Shown here one piece after another: positions 36,219-44,792 of a stretch of DNA of 64,000 nucleotides; positions within the stretch are counted from its first letter, which is position 1; each line of letters begins with the position of its first letter. This DNA is from Rhodococcus sp. 4CII (GTDB lineage Bacteria > Actinomycetota > Actinomycetes > Mycobacteriales > Mycobacteriaceae). The position numbers and the translations under genes are program-made. Under the pieces are notes generated by a model. It saw nothing but the letters and a program-made list of their open reading frames with translations. It did not search any database and was not told the origin of the DNA. The DNA is taken from NCBI RefSeq assembly GCF_014256275.1, contig NZ_JACCFE010000002.1, positions 2,046,001 through 2,110,000 of the forward strand. Direction: 5' to 3'.

Positions 36219-37733
36219 GTGCGCAAATCCTATAGAGCGATCGCGGCGACGGTTCGCAGCAGATGGCCGCTCTATATGGTTTCGATGCTTCTCGCCAATT
36301 TCATCGGCGCCATCCTCGTGTTCGCCTTCGTGCGCTACGGCGTGCCGATCCCCGAATCGCAGGCCATCATGGCCGACCGGGTGCGTAACGTCGCGATCTT
36401 CGGCGGCTATCTCGCGTTCGCCGCCGTGGTGAGTCTCACCGCCGCCGCGATGATGCTGCGGTCCGTCGTCCGCTGGCAGTTGCGTGGAGGTCCGCCGACG
36501 CGCAGCGAGCAGATGTCGGCGCTGCACGCGCCCCTGCGACAAGCGATCGTGCACCTCGTGCTGTGGATCCTGGGCGGCATCATCTTCGTGCTGCTCACCA
36601 TCACCGAGATGCCGGAACTCGCGGTCGCCGTGATCGTCACCGTCTGCATGGCCGCGACCACGACGTTCGGTTTCACATACATGCTCGGCGAACGGATCCT
36701 GCGTCCCGTCGCCGCCCGCGCGCTCAGCGAAGGCGAATTCGACCGGACCATGGCGCCCGGCGTCGGCACCCGGATGGCCATGACGTGGGGACTCGGAACA
36801 CTGATGCCCGTCATCGGCATCATTCTGCTGTGCGTGACACAGATCACCACCGATCTCGTGTTCTCCCCCGACGCGCTCGCGTGGGCGATCATGCTGCTGT
36901 CGATCATCGCCATCGCGCAGGCCTTCGCGCTGTCGATGCTGACGGCCAGTCAGATCTCCGATCCCATCAAGCAGCTGCGACGAGCGATCGAACGCGTCCA
37001 GCGCGGCGCCACCGACGTCCGGGTCGAGGTCTTCGACGGCAGCGAGATCGGGCGACTGCAGGTCGGGTTCAACCGGATGATGCGCGAGTCGGACGAGCGG
37101 CGCCTCCTGCGCGAGCTGTTCGGTCAGCACGTCGGCGAGGACGTCGCGCGGCGGGCACTGCAGTTCGGTACCGAACTCGGCGGTGAGACCAGATTCGTGG
37201 CCGTGCTGTTCGTCGACATGGTCGGCTCCACCGGCGCCGCGGCGGAGCGTCCCCCCGGCGAGGTCGTGAACCTGCTCAACGAGTTCTTCCGCGTCGTCGT
37301 CGACGTGATCGACCGGCATCACGGCTTCGTCAACAAGTTCATGGGCGACGCAGCGCTCGCGATCTTCGGGGCCCCGCTCGACCGCCCCGACGCACCGACG
37401 GCGGCGCTCGCCGCGGCCCGGGAACTGAGGTTCGCGTTGAACGAGATCACCGGCCTCGACGTCGGTATCGGCGTCTCCGCCGGGCTCGCCGTCGCCGGCA
37501 ACATCGGCGCCGCCGAACGTTTCGAGTACACGGTGATCGGCGACCCGGTCAACGAGGCGTCGCGGCTCACCGAGCTGGCCAAGCTCCACCCCAGCCGGGT
37601 GCTGGCATCGACGAGCGCGTTGTACTTCGCCGACGACGACGAACAGGCCCACTGGGAACTCGGCGAACAGGTCCAGCTGCGCGGCCGGCGCCGCAACACC
37701 CACCTGGCTTGGCCGGAGGACTATCCGGAGTAA
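36219..37733 (+). CDS. Membrane-bound class III adenylate cyclase with HAMP domain
   Basis: 504 residues. Six helices in the first 250 residues, a HAMP linker (SQISDPIKQLRRAIERVQRG ...), then a class III catalytic domain. Metal Asp in FVDMVGST and FMGDAALAIF, the adenine-specifying Lys just before FMGD, and EYTVIGDPVNEASRL with the transition-state Asn and Arg are all present, so it should be active. This is the architecture of mycobacterial Rv1318c/Rv3645-type cyclases. Start GTG 36219 preferred to TTG 36210. It sits between the AI-2E gene (divergent) and a UPF0104 gene 28 bases downstream. Confidence 0.9.
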   Translation: MRKSYRAIAATVRSRWPLYMVSMLLANFIGAILVFAFVRYGVPIPESQAIMADRVRNVAIFGGYLAFAAVVSLTAAAMMLRSVVRWQLRGGPPTRSEQMSALHAPLRQAIVHLVLWILGGIIFVLLTITEMPELAVAVIVTVCMAATTTFGFTYMLGERILRPVAARALSEGEFDRTMAPGVGTRMAMTWGLGTLMPVIGIILLCVTQITTDLVFSPDALAWAIMLLSIIAIAQAFALSMLTASQISDPIKQLRRAIERVQRGATDVRVEVFDGSEIGRLQVGFNRMMRESDERRLLRELFGQHVGEDVARRALQFGTELGGETRFVAVLFVDMVGSTGAAAERPPGEVVNLLNEFFRVVVDVIDRHHGFVNKFMGDAALAIFGAPLDRPDAPTAALAAARELRFALNEITGLDVGIGVSAGLAVAGNIGAAERFEYTVIGDPVNEASRLTELAKLHPSRVLASTSALYFADDDEQAHWELGEQVQLRGRRRNTHLAWPEDYPE

Positions 37734-37761
37734 TCCGCTATCCGTTGGTTACGCTGGCCAG

Positions 37762-38889
37762 GTGGCCCAGCCTCGATCCGACCCGCCCACTGCCGAGCCT
37801 CCTCGGCAGCGAAGCCGATACTGGTGGATCAAATGGCTACTCGGCGCCGGCCTCCTGGCCCTGCTGACCGTCGAGGGCATCTACCTGTGGCCCACACTCA
37901 GCGACTCGTGGAAAGCACTCACCGAGATCCACTGGGGGTGGGTCGCCGCGTGTATCGCCGCCCAGGCCGTCTCCCTCAGCGGATACGGCGCCGTCCAGCA
38001 GCGACTGCTGCAGGCCGGCGGTGTCGTGGTCAGCCAGTTGAAATCGGTGTCGGTGATCTACGCGAGCACCGCGATGGCCGTGAGCCTGCCGGCCGGTCAG
38101 GTGTTCTCGACGGCCTTCACGTACAAGCAGACCCGCAAGTGGGGCGCGACCCCCATCGTGGCGTCGTGGCAGCTCGCGATCTCCGGCGTCATCGCCGCGG
38201 GCAGCCTCGCGCTCCTCGGCGCCGCCGGCGCATTCGCGGTGGGCACCAAGGTGAGCCCGGTCACGCTCGTGCTGTCGCTGGTGGGCGCGTTCGCACTGTT
38301 CTACGGATTGCGATACATCTCACGCAATCCCGACTCGATCGAATCGATCGGCAACTCGGTACTCGCGCGGTACAACAGGTTCCGCAAAAACCCTCCACGT
38401 ACCGGCGTCGCGCGGTGGAAGGAGATCCTCGGCCAGCTCGACTCGGTCGAGCTCAGCCGCAAGGACACCGTCATCACCTTCGGCTGGTCGGCCGTGCACC
38501 GGCTCGCCGACGTCGCGTGCCTCGGTTTCGCGTGCTGGGCGGTGGGGGCGGCACCGTCGCTGGCCGGCCTGCTGATCGCGTTCGCCACCGCCAAGGCCGT
38601 GGCCAGTATTCCGCTCGCCCCCGGCGGACTGGGATTCGTCGACGGCACGCTGATCGCCACCCTGACTGCAGCGGGAGCCACCGCGTCGCAGGCCCTCGCC
38701 GCCGTGTTCGTCTATCGCGTCGTCAGCTACATCCTCGTCGCGCTCGTCGGCTGGGTCGTCTTCCTCATCCTGTTCCGGCACAACCAGCACGAGGACCTGG
38801 AGATGGACCTCGAATTCGAGCGCCGCGAGCAGTCCGCACCCACCACCAACCACACCCAGCGCAACGCGGAACCCGAGCCCGACTCCTAG
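37762..38889 (+). CDS. UPF0104 / LPG-synthase transmembrane-type integral membrane protein
   Basis: 375 residues with about eight helices between residues 25 and 345 and a polar acidic tail. The family signature near the end of the membrane part is PLAPGGLGFVDGTLIATLTAAG. Related proteins are flippase-like or MprF-membrane-domain proteins acting on lipids. Position matches Rv0204c, next to the AI-2E gene region. Start GTG 37762 lies 28 bases after the cyclase stop, so the two are probably co-transcribed. Substrate unknown. A second, divergent family member is at 42153 on the other strand. Confidence 0.78.
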   Translation: MAQPRSDPPTAEPPRQRSRYWWIKWLLGAGLLALLTVEGIYLWPTLSDSWKALTEIHWGWVAACIAAQAVSLSGYGAVQQRLLQAGGVVVSQLKSVSVIYASTAMAVSLPAGQVFSTAFTYKQTRKWGATPIVASWQLAISGVIAAGSLALLGAAGAFAVGTKVSPVTLVLSLVGAFALFYGLRYISRNPDSIESIGNSVLARYNRFRKNPPRTGVARWKEILGQLDSVELSRKDTVITFGWSAVHRLADVACLGFACWAVGAAPSLAGLLIAFATAKAVASIPLAPGGLGFVDGTLIATLTAAGATASQALAAVFVYRVVSYILVALVGWVVFLILFRHNQHEDLEMDLEFERREQSAPTTNHTQRNAEPEPDS

Positions 38890-38890
38890 C

Positions 38891-39724
38891 TCACAGGGGG
38901 CGGAGCCGCCGAATCGCGTCCGCCACGACGTCCGGCCGGTCCTCGGGCATCAATGTGTAACTGTCGTCGACCTCCAAAAGTTCGCCGCGTGGGTACAACT
39001 CGGCGAGGCGCCAACCGTGGTCGCGGGGCATCACCTTGTCCTCGACGGCCCACAGCACGAGGACCGGCCGGTCGAAGCGGCGGTTCGCGTCCGCCCATTG
39101 CCGCAGCGTCGCCTTCGGCGGCAGGGACGTCCCGTATTTGCGCAGATCCCGTCGCACCCGACGGTCGGTGGTCGCGGGCCGGAACCACGCGTCCATCACA
39201 GGTTTCGGCACCGGCCGCTTGCTCATCCAGCCCCACGACGCGGGTGCCCGCCGCATCGCGGTGAATCGCAGCGCCTGCATGGTCAGGGCCAGACCCCCGG
39301 GCACCGCGGCGGCGAGACCTATTGCGCGACCGGGAATTCCGGGCGGATAGTTGTCGAACGCCTCGCACGGAGTGAGCACGAGAGCGGCGAGGCGGCGGGT
39401 GTCGCCGAGGGCGATGAGCACCTGGGCGCCACCCCAGTCGTTCTGGACGAGCGTGACGTCGGCCAGGTCGAGTCGGTCGAGGAATTCGCCGACGAGCAGT
39501 CCGAGCCCCCGCAACGAGAGGTCGGCGTCGTCGCGCATCGGGATCCGGTGCGCGCCGAGCGGGAGGGTCGGGAGGATGCAGCGGTAGTCGGGAGCGAGAC
39601 GGTTGACGACGTGCCGCCAGACGGTGCCGTCGATCGTCAGTCCGGAGATGAACACGAGCACAGGACCGTCGCCCCCGGTGTCGCGATACTCGACGGTGCC
39701 TGCGGAGAGTTCGATCTGCTTCAT
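38891..39724 (-). CDS. Alpha/beta hydrolase, haloalkane dehalogenase / epoxide hydrolase-like
   Basis: 277 residues. The nucleophile elbow reads LVQNDWGGAQVL, with Asp96 followed by Trp where ordinary esterases have G-x-S-x-G; this Asp-Trp pair is the hallmark of haloalkane dehalogenases and related Asp-nucleophile hydrolases. The acid VLWAVEDKVMP and a late His (near RDHGWRLAELYP) complete the likely triad. ATG 39724 has weak upstream support; a longer start at 39763 cannot be excluded. The gene is divergent from a TetR regulator, the usual set-up for an inducible detoxification enzyme. Confidence 0.75.
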   Translation of the reverse strand: MKQIELSAGTVEYRDTGGDGPVLVFISGLTIDGTVWRHVVNRLAPDYRCILPTLPLGAHRIPMRDDADLSLRGLGLLVGEFLDRLDLADVTLVQNDWGGAQVLIALGDTRRLAALVLTPCEAFDNYPPGIPGRAIGLAAAVPGGLALTMQALRFTAMRRAPASWGWMSKRPVPKPVMDAWFRPATTDRRVRRDLRKYGTSLPPKATLRQWADANRRFDRPVLVLWAVEDKVMPRDHGWRLAELYPRGELLEVDDSYTLMPEDRPDVVADAIRRLRPL

Positions 39725-39740
39725 GGCGCCCACTATTTGA

Positions 39741-39752
39741 TAGATCGTTCTA
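39741..39752 (+). promoter_or_regulatory. Candidate TetR operator between the hydrolase and its divergent regulator
   Basis: TAGATCGTTCTA is an inverted repeat (TAGA/TCTA arms with a four-base core) in the 83-base gap between the divergent hydrolase and TetR genes. LmrA/YxaF-type TetR proteins bind TAGA...TCTA boxes, so one dimer here could control both promoters. Assigned by position and symmetry only. Confidence 0.4.
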
Positions 39753-39807
39753 CTGAATCTCACGGTACGATGAGGTACGCACCGAGCGCAACGGCCGGAG
39801 GCAGAAA

Positions 39808-40386
39808 ATGAACGACACCAAGGCCCGGATCCTCGGCACGAGCGGCGAACTCTTCCGCCGCAACGGCTATACCGGGACGGGTCTCAAGCAGGTCGCCGCC
39901 GAGGCGCGGGCGCCGTTCGGTTCGATCTACCACTTCTTCCCTGGCGGTAAGCAGCAACTCGGGGAAGAGGTCATCCGGACGTCCGGCGAGGAGTACGCCC
40001 GGTTGGTGTTCGCCATCCTGGACGCGCACCCCGACATCCTGGAGGGAATCGAGGCAGGGTTCCGCCTGGCGGGCGAGACCCTGGTGGCCACCGATTACGC
40101 GGACGCCTGCCCTATCGCCACGGTCGCACTCGAGGTCGCGAGCACCAACGAGGTGCTTCGCGCGGCCACGGCGGACGTGTTCACGAGTTGGATCGAGGCG
40201 GGCAGCGCGCTCCTGCGCGACCGTGGCTTCGGGGAAGCCGCGGCGCGGCGCCTGATTCTGGGATTCATCACCGGCCTGGAGGGCGCGTTCGTCCTCGCCC
40301 GCGCGCTGCGCAGCACCGAACCGCTCGATGCGGCCGGCGCCGCAGTCGTCGCCGCCGCGCGTGCCTGCCTCCCCGCACGTGAATGA
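39808..40386 (+). CDS. TetR/AcrR-family transcriptional repressor (LmrA/YxaF-like)
   Basis: 192 residues. The N-terminal helix-turn-helix is ILGTSGELFRRNGYTGTGLKQVAAEARAP followed by GSIYHFFPGGKQQL, shown here in pieces: FRRNGYTGTGLKQVA and GSIYHFFPGGK. The GSIYHFFP motif is characteristic of the LmrA/YxaF branch. The C-terminal part is the helical ligand domain. Divergent from the dehalogenase-like gene, so it very likely represses that gene and itself until a substrate-like ligand binds. Confidence 0.88.
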   Translation: MNDTKARILGTSGELFRRNGYTGTGLKQVAAEARAPFGSIYHFFPGGKQQLGEEVIRTSGEEYARLVFAILDAHPDILEGIEAGFRLAGETLVATDYADACPIATVALEVASTNEVLRAATADVFTSWIEAGSALLRDRGFGEAAARRLILGFITGLEGAFVLARALRSTEPLDAAGAAVVAAARACLPARE

Positions 40387-40472
40387 GAAAGCGTGCCCGC
40401 GCACACAACGGAACTCACGTTGGAAGGTGACAGGCGTCACACTACGGTTGCGGAAGAAATCCCCGGCGTCCA

Positions 40473-40506
40473 TAGTTGAAGATACAAGAACTTGAACCTT
40501 CAACTA
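40473..40506 (+). promoter_or_regulatory. 34-bp palindromic operator upstream of yceI
   Basis: Outer arms TAGTTGAAG (40473-40481) and CTTCAACTA (40498-40506) enclose an inner ACAAGAACTTGA; both share the same centre, and 14 of 17 half-site bases pair. It lies 31 bases upstream of the yceI start and overlaps the space where the promoter must be. The size and AT-rich symmetry fit a MarR- or TetR-type regulator; none is encoded next to it in the same orientation. Confidence 0.62.
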
Positions 40507-42153
40507 ATCGCATCGTCGACTACCCGAGGAGTTTTCATGACCACCGCCACCACCACCCTGCCCAACCTCACCGCCGGAACCTGGGCCATCGACTCGGTCC
40601 ACTCCACCGTCGGCTTCTCCGTCCGCCACCTCATGGTCAGCAAGGTCCGCGGCACGTTCAACGACTTCACCGGCGCCATCACCGTCGCCGAGGACGGCAC
40701 CCCCACCGTCACCGCCGAGATCCAGGTCGCGTCCATCGACACCAAGAACACCGACCGCGACGCCCACATCAAGTCCGCCGACTTCTTCGACGCCGAGCAG
40801 TACCCCACCGCCACCTTCACCTCCACCGCCGTCCGCGCCAAGGGCGACGACTACGTGGTCGAAGGCGAATTCACCCTCCACGGCGTCACCCGCCCCGTCG
40901 AACTCGCCCTCGAATTCGGCGGCGTCAACCCCGGCATGGGCAACGGACCGGTCGCCGGCTTCGAAGCCACCACCGTCCTCAACCGCAAGGACTTCGGCAT
41001 CACCATCGACATGCCCCTCGAAGGCGGCGGAGCCGTCGTCGGCGACAAGATCACCATCACCCTCGAGATCGAGGCCGGCCTGCAGGCCTGACCCATCCCG
41101 CACCACCCGCGCCCCGTCCTCCACCCGGAGAACGGGGCGCGGTCGTTTCGTGCCACCGGCAGATCTGGCGGCGAACAGCACTGCCCACCCAATTGCGCCG
41201 ATCAAAGCGAAACTGATCAGCCGGTACAGCATCACGGCCGCGGTCGCCTCGTCCGTGCCCAGTCCACCGGCGACGAACGCCACGATCAGGGCGCCGTCGA
41301 CGACACCGATGCCGCCGGGGATCAGGGGGATGCTCGACGCGGCCATGCCGGCGACGTAGGCCGTCATCGCGAGCCCGATGCCGACGTCGGCGACGCCCAC
41401 CGCCCGGCACGCCGCGACCAGGCACAGTAGGTCGCCGATCCAGTTCAGTCCCGCGAACATGCCCCCGAGAACCCAGTCCCGGGGGCGTGGCCGGACGAGC
41501 GCGAGTTGCTCGACGACGGTGCGGACGCGTTCGGCGCCCGTCGTCACGGGCCGCCGCAACACTGCATTGACCCAGCCGAGAACCCGCTCCCCCGCACGCA
41601 CGAGCAGCGCGGGTCGGCGAATCAGTTCCCGAAACGCGAGGGCCAGCCCGAGAACGCCGGCGATCTCACCGACGAGGGTGATCGGATCGGCATGCGCCCG
41701 CACTCCGATCGTCGCCCCGAGAATGCCGAGCGCACCGAGCGCCACGGAACTGATGACCCCCGAGGCGAGCATCGTCCAGGCGACCAGTGGCGTGCTGGCC
41801 CCCCACTTGCGCAACCGGCGAAATGTGAATCCCGCGGACACGAGATGCCCGGCGGGAAGGGTGACGGACAACGCGTTGGATGCGAAAGTCAGTGCAATCG
41901 AACTACGGAGCGCCACCCGGAGCCCACCGGCCGCGAGCAGTTGCCGCTGCAGTCGCGCGAACGTCGTCATCGACGCGATCTCCGCGACGACCGCCAGCGC
42001 GAGCCACCGCCACCGCGGATGCAGCAACGCGCCCGACGCCCGCGCGATGTACGGACTGAGCACCAGCACCTCGATCACGAGTGCCGCGGTGGCGGCGACC
42101 CCCAGGGCCGTCCGGAATGCCGACCGCCCGCGCCCCGTGTCAGCGACGGTCAT
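40504..42153 (-). CDS. UPF0104 / LPG-synthase TM-type membrane protein with anomalous antisense extension
   Basis: From ATG 42153 the protein is a typical eight-helix UPF0104 protein for about 345 residues, with the family motif PLIPGGIGVVDGALIVAFVAGG. The normal end is near AARSAGGTKRPRP (about 41110), but no stop codon follows: the frame crosses the hairpin at 41107-41142 and the complete antisense of yceI before stopping at 40504. The extra 200 residues or so are Gly/Asp/Val/Glu-rich and look like pure antisense translation. Either a base change removed the stop, or there is a sequence error, or the gene truly ends late. It overlaps the TetR gene upstream by 14 bases (operon). Confidence 0.6.
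   Translation of the reverse strand: MTVADTGRGRSAFRTALGVAATAALVIEVLVLSPYIARASGALLHPRWRWLALAVVAEIASMTTFARLQRQLLAAGGLRVALRSSIALTFASNALSVTLPAGHLVSAGFTFRRLRKWGASTPLVAWTMLASGVISSVALGALGILGATIGVRAHADPITLVGEIAGVLGLALAFRELIRRPALLVRAGERVLGWVNAVLRRPVTTGAERVRTVVEQLALVRPRPRDWVLGGMFAGLNWIGDLLCLVAACRAVGVADVGIGLAMTAYVAGMAASSIPLIPGGIGVVDGALIVAFVAGGLGTDEATAAVMLYRLISFALIGAIGWAVLFAARSAGGTKRPRPVLRVEDGARVVRDGSGLQAGLDLEGDGDLVADDGSAAFEGHVDGDAEVLAVEDGGGFEAGDRSVAHAGVDAAEFEGEFDGAGDAVEGEFAFDHVVVALGADGGGGEGGGGVLLGVEEVGGLDVGVAVGVLGVDGRDLDLGGDGGGAVLGDGDGAGEVVERAADLADHEVADGEADGGVDRVDGPGSGGEVGQGGGGGGHENSSGSRRCD
40537..41091 (+). CDS. YceI-family lipid-binding protein
   Basis: 184 residues. YceI lipocalin-like barrel: TWAIDSVHSTVGFSVRHLMVSKVRG at the start (SVHSTVGFSVRHL here) and SADFFDAEQYPTATF, GEFTLHGVTRPV later. 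The family binds polyisoprenoids or similar lipids. No signal peptide, so a cytosolic form. ATG 40537 is preceded by GAGGAG. Codon use is extreme: almost every third base is C or G, suggesting high expression. Because of this, all three antisense frames stay open, and the convergent UPF0104 reading frame crosses the whole gene. Confidence 0.92.
   Translation: MTTATTTLPNLTAGTWAIDSVHSTVGFSVRHLMVSKVRGTFNDFTGAITVAEDGTPTVTAEIQVASIDTKNTDRDAHIKSADFFDAEQYPTATFTSTAVRAKGDDYVVEGEFTLHGVTRPVELALEFGGVNPGMGNGPVAGFEATTVLNRKDFGITIDMPLEGGGAVVGDKITITLEIEAGLQA
41107..41142 (+). terminator. Hairpin between convergent yceI and UPF0104 genes
   Basis: Arms 41107-41117 and 41132-41142 pair over 11 bp, and CTCC/GGAG inside the loop adds four more pairs. 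It lies 15 bases after the yceI stop and is followed by TCGTTTCG. It would normally terminate both converging transcripts. Confidence 0.7.
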
Positions 42154-42775
42154 CGGACGCGCTTCCGGTGCGCGGCCGGGGAAGGTCGAGGACGCCGGCC
42201 TCGATCTCACCGAATGCCGCATCCAGCAACCGGAGGAAGTGCTCCGCGTCGTCGCCGGGCTGCCACTGCAGATAGGCGGTGCGCAATACGGCGAAGGCCG
42301 TGTTGACGAGCAGGGCGCGGCAGAGCGGGTCGACCGGGTTCGACTGCGTCCTCGCGTCGACCCAGTCCTGGACGAATTGCTGGAATCGCTCGCCGGCCGC
42401 CTTGGTCGACTGCGCGAGGTGGGGAGCCGCACCCAGGATCCGCCGCTGGATCACGAGGGTCGGTGCATTCTGAGCGATGCGTCCGCGGATGATCTCCCGG
42501 ACCGACACCCACAGCGGCTCGTCGGCCGGACGCTCGTCCGCCAGCGTCTGCCACCGCCCACACTCACCCGGCCCGGGGTCGAAGAGCAGCGCTTCCTTGG
42601 ACGCGAAGTAATTGAACAGAGTGCTCTTGGACACGCGGGCCGCTGCCGCGATCTCTTCGACGCTGACGTCGTCGTAGCCGCGCTCATCGACCAGTTCGAG
42701 CGCGCAGGCGTGCAAGGTCCGCCACGTCTCGTGCTTCTTCGACTCGCGCAGCCCCGCTCCGCTGTCCTTGGCCAT
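42140..42775 (-). CDS. TetR/AcrR-family transcriptional regulator
   Basis: 211 residues. Helix-turn-helix is ALELVDERGYDDVSVEEIAAAA followed by RVSKSTLFNYFASKEALLF (pieces DERGYDDVSVEEIA and SKSTLFNYFASKEALL). The ligand domain is unremarkable. ATG 42775 is preferred over the upstream start at 42811. Its stop overlaps the start of the UPF0104 gene by 14 bases, so it likely controls that membrane protein and itself. The AT-rich upstream region (about 42795-42845) holds distant TTGGAC/GTCCAA arms that may be its site, but this is weak. Confidence 0.85.
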   Translation of the reverse strand: MAKDSGAGLRESKKHETWRTLHACALELVDERGYDDVSVEEIAAAARVSKSTLFNYFASKEALLFDPGPGECGRWQTLADERPADEPLWVSVREIIRGRIAQNAPTLVIQRRILGAAPHLAQSTKAAGERFQQFVQDWVDARTQSNPVDPLCRALLVNTAFAVLRTAYLQWQPGDDAEHFLRLLDAAFGEIEAGVLDLPRPRTGSASDDRR

Positions 42776-42882
42776 GTACTGAACCCTAGCCTCAACTTGG
42801 ACCCGGTACAATTTTATTCTCGGTCTACTATTGGCATGAGTCCAAAAGTCCGGTGCGACGAGGCCACCTCTAGGCTGACGGT

Positions 42883-43260
42883 GTGAAGAAGTACCTCCCC
42901 GCGCTCGCCGTCGACGTCGTTCTCGTGATCGTGTTCTGCGCGATCGGCCGCCGCAGCCACGACGAAGCCAACGCTCTGACGGGTCTCGCCACCACCGCGT
43001 GGCCGTTCCTGACCGGACTGGCGGTCGGCTGGATCGCGACCCTCGCGCTCTACCGCGACAAGTTCGACGCGTTCCTTCTCATCCCCACCGGCATCGTCGT
43101 GTGGCTGTCGACGCTCGTCGTGGGGATGCTGTTGCGCGTCGTCAGCGGCCAGGGAACGGCGTTCAGCTTCATCATCGTGGCGGGCACCGTTCTCGCCGTG
43201 TTCCTCCTCGGCTGGCGCGCCGTCGCGAAGGTCGTCACGAGGACCCGCGCAACCACCTGA
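42883..43260 (+). CDS. DUF3054 small membrane protein
   Basis: 125 residues with four membrane helices (LPALAVDVVLVIVFCAIG; TTAWPFLTGLAVGWIATLAL; AFLLIPTGIVVWLSTLVVGMLL; FSFIIVAGTVLAVFLLGW, each shortened to its core). It fits DUF3054, a conserved actinobacterial four-helix family without known function. Start GTG 42883. It is divergent from the TetR gene and 59 bases before the peptide transporter gene, so possibly read with it. Confidence 0.8.
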   Translation: MKKYLPALAVDVVLVIVFCAIGRRSHDEANALTGLATTAWPFLTGLAVGWIATLALYRDKFDAFLLIPTGIVVWLSTLVVGMLLRVVSGQGTAFSFIIVAGTVLAVFLLGWRAVAKVVTRTRATT

Positions 43261-43319
43261 TCACGGCGAATCCGCCCCGACGGCACACGAACTTCCGCGC
43301 GAGGTGAGACAGTTTCCCC

Positions 43320-44792
43320 ATGAGCGACACTATCGATCCGGCCCGGGACGAGAAGAGGTCCGACCGCGGCTTCTTCGGCCAGCCGTTCGCCCTCGCGAAC
43401 CTGTTCGGCGTCGAGATGTGGGAGAGATTCTCCTTCTACGGGATGCAGGGCATCCTGATCTATTACCTCTACTATTCGGCGGCCGACGGGGGCCTCGGCA
43501 TCGCCGAATCGTCCGCCACCAGCATCGTCGGAGCCTACGGCGGCACGGTCTATCTCTCCACCATCCTGGGCGCCTGGATCGCCGACCGGCTCCTCGGCTC
43601 CGAACGCACCCTGTTCTACAGCGCAATCGTCGTCATGCTGGGCCACATCGCACTAGCGGTGTTCCCCGGCCTCTGGGGGGTCGGGATCGGCCTCGTCTGT
43701 GTCGCGTTCGGCAGTGGCGGGCTCAAGGCCAACGCCACCTCACTCGTCGGTGACCTCTACGACGCGGACGACGAGCGCCGCGACGCCGGGTTCTCCATCT
43801 TCTACATGGGCATCAACCTCGGCGCACTCGTCGGACCGCTGCTGACCGGGTGGGCCCAGGACTCCATCGGCTTCCACGCCGGGTTCGCGCTGGCCGCGAT
43901 CGGCATGGCGCTCGGACTCATCCAGTACACGATCGGACGCACACGCCTGCGCGGCATCGGCGCCGAACCGCCCAACCCTCTCCCCCGCAGCCAGCGTCCC
44001 AAGTGGATCGCCATCGCCGCCGCGGCGGTCGTGGTGATCGCGGCCCTGTCCCTCACCGGGGTGATCACCGCGGCCAACATGTCGGACATCGTGGTCGGAC
44101 TCACCATCGTCGCCGCGATCGGCTACTTCGCGATCATGTTGTCGAGCAAGCGCATCACCGCCGTCGAGCGCAGCCGCGTCTATGCGTTCATCCCGATGTT
44201 CGTCGCGAGCGCGGTGTTCTGGTCGCTGTTCCAGCAGCAGTTCACCACCGTCGCGGTGTATTCGGACAAACGACTCGACCGCAACCTGTTCGGCTGGGAC
44301 TTCCCGCCGTCCTGGGTGCAGTCGATCAATCCGGTGTTCATCATCATCTTCGCGGGTGTCTTCGCCGCCGCATGGACCAAGCTCGGCTCCCGTCAGCCGT
44401 CGTCGCCGATCAAGTTCGCGGCCGGCACGATCATCATGGGTATCGCGTTCCTCGCGTTCATCCCGATGTCGGGCGGCGGCGCGAACAGCGCACCGCTGCT
44501 GGGTCTGGCCGGCATCCTGCTGCTGTTCACGTTCGCCGAACTGCTGCTGTCGCCGGTCGGTCTGTCGCTGTCGACCAAGCTGGCGCCCGAGGCCTTCCAC
44601 ACCCAGATGGTGGCGTTGTTCTTCCTGTCGGTCGCCCTCGGTACCGCGATGGCGGGCACGCTGGCCGGCTACTACGACGAGAACAACGAGATCCCGTACT
44701 TCACCGCGGTCGGGTTGGGGTCGATCGCCGTCGGCGTGCTCCTCGCCATCGGGTCGCCGTGGATCCGGCGCCTGATGAAGGGCGTGCACTGA
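43320..44792 (+). CDS. Proton-dependent oligopeptide transporter (POT/PTR family)
   Basis: 490 residues and about 14 helices, the normal bacterial POT size. The proton-coupling motif of helix 1 is EMWERFSFYGMQGIL (ExxERF), and the PTR2 segment GLKANATSLVGDLYDADDERRDAGFSIFYMGINLGAL is clear (GLKANATSLVGDLYD and FSIFYMGINLGAL). It imports di- and tripeptides. Its stop codon TGA is the first base triplet of a three-unit 24-base palindromic repeat, which probably contributes to termination. Confidence 0.92.
   Translation: MSDTIDPARDEKRSDRGFFGQPFALANLFGVEMWERFSFYGMQGILIYYLYYSAADGGLGIAESSATSIVGAYGGTVYLSTILGAWIADRLLGSERTLFYSAIVVMLGHIALAVFPGLWGVGIGLVCVAFGSGGLKANATSLVGDLYDADDERRDAGFSIFYMGINLGALVGPLLTGWAQDSIGFHAGFALAAIGMALGLIQYTIGRTRLRGIGAEPPNPLPRSQRPKWIAIAAAAVVVIAALSLTGVITAANMSDIVVGLTIVAAIGYFAIMLSSKRITAVERSRVYAFIPMFVASAVFWSLFQQQFTTVAVYSDKRLDRNLFGWDFPPSWVQSINPVFIIIFAGVFAAAWTKLGSRQPSSPIKFAAGTIIMGIAFLAFIPMSGGGANSAPLLGLAGILLLFTFAELLLSPVGLSLSTKLAPEAFHTQMVALFFLSVALGTAMAGTLAGYYDENNEIPYFTAVGLGSIAVGVLLAIGSPWIRRLMKGVH

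Noticed and set aside
34872..37703. 943-codon minus-strand open frame across the cyclase and AI-2E genes
   Set aside because: Antisense of the adenylate cyclase and an out-of-frame reading of the AI-2E gene; no motifs.
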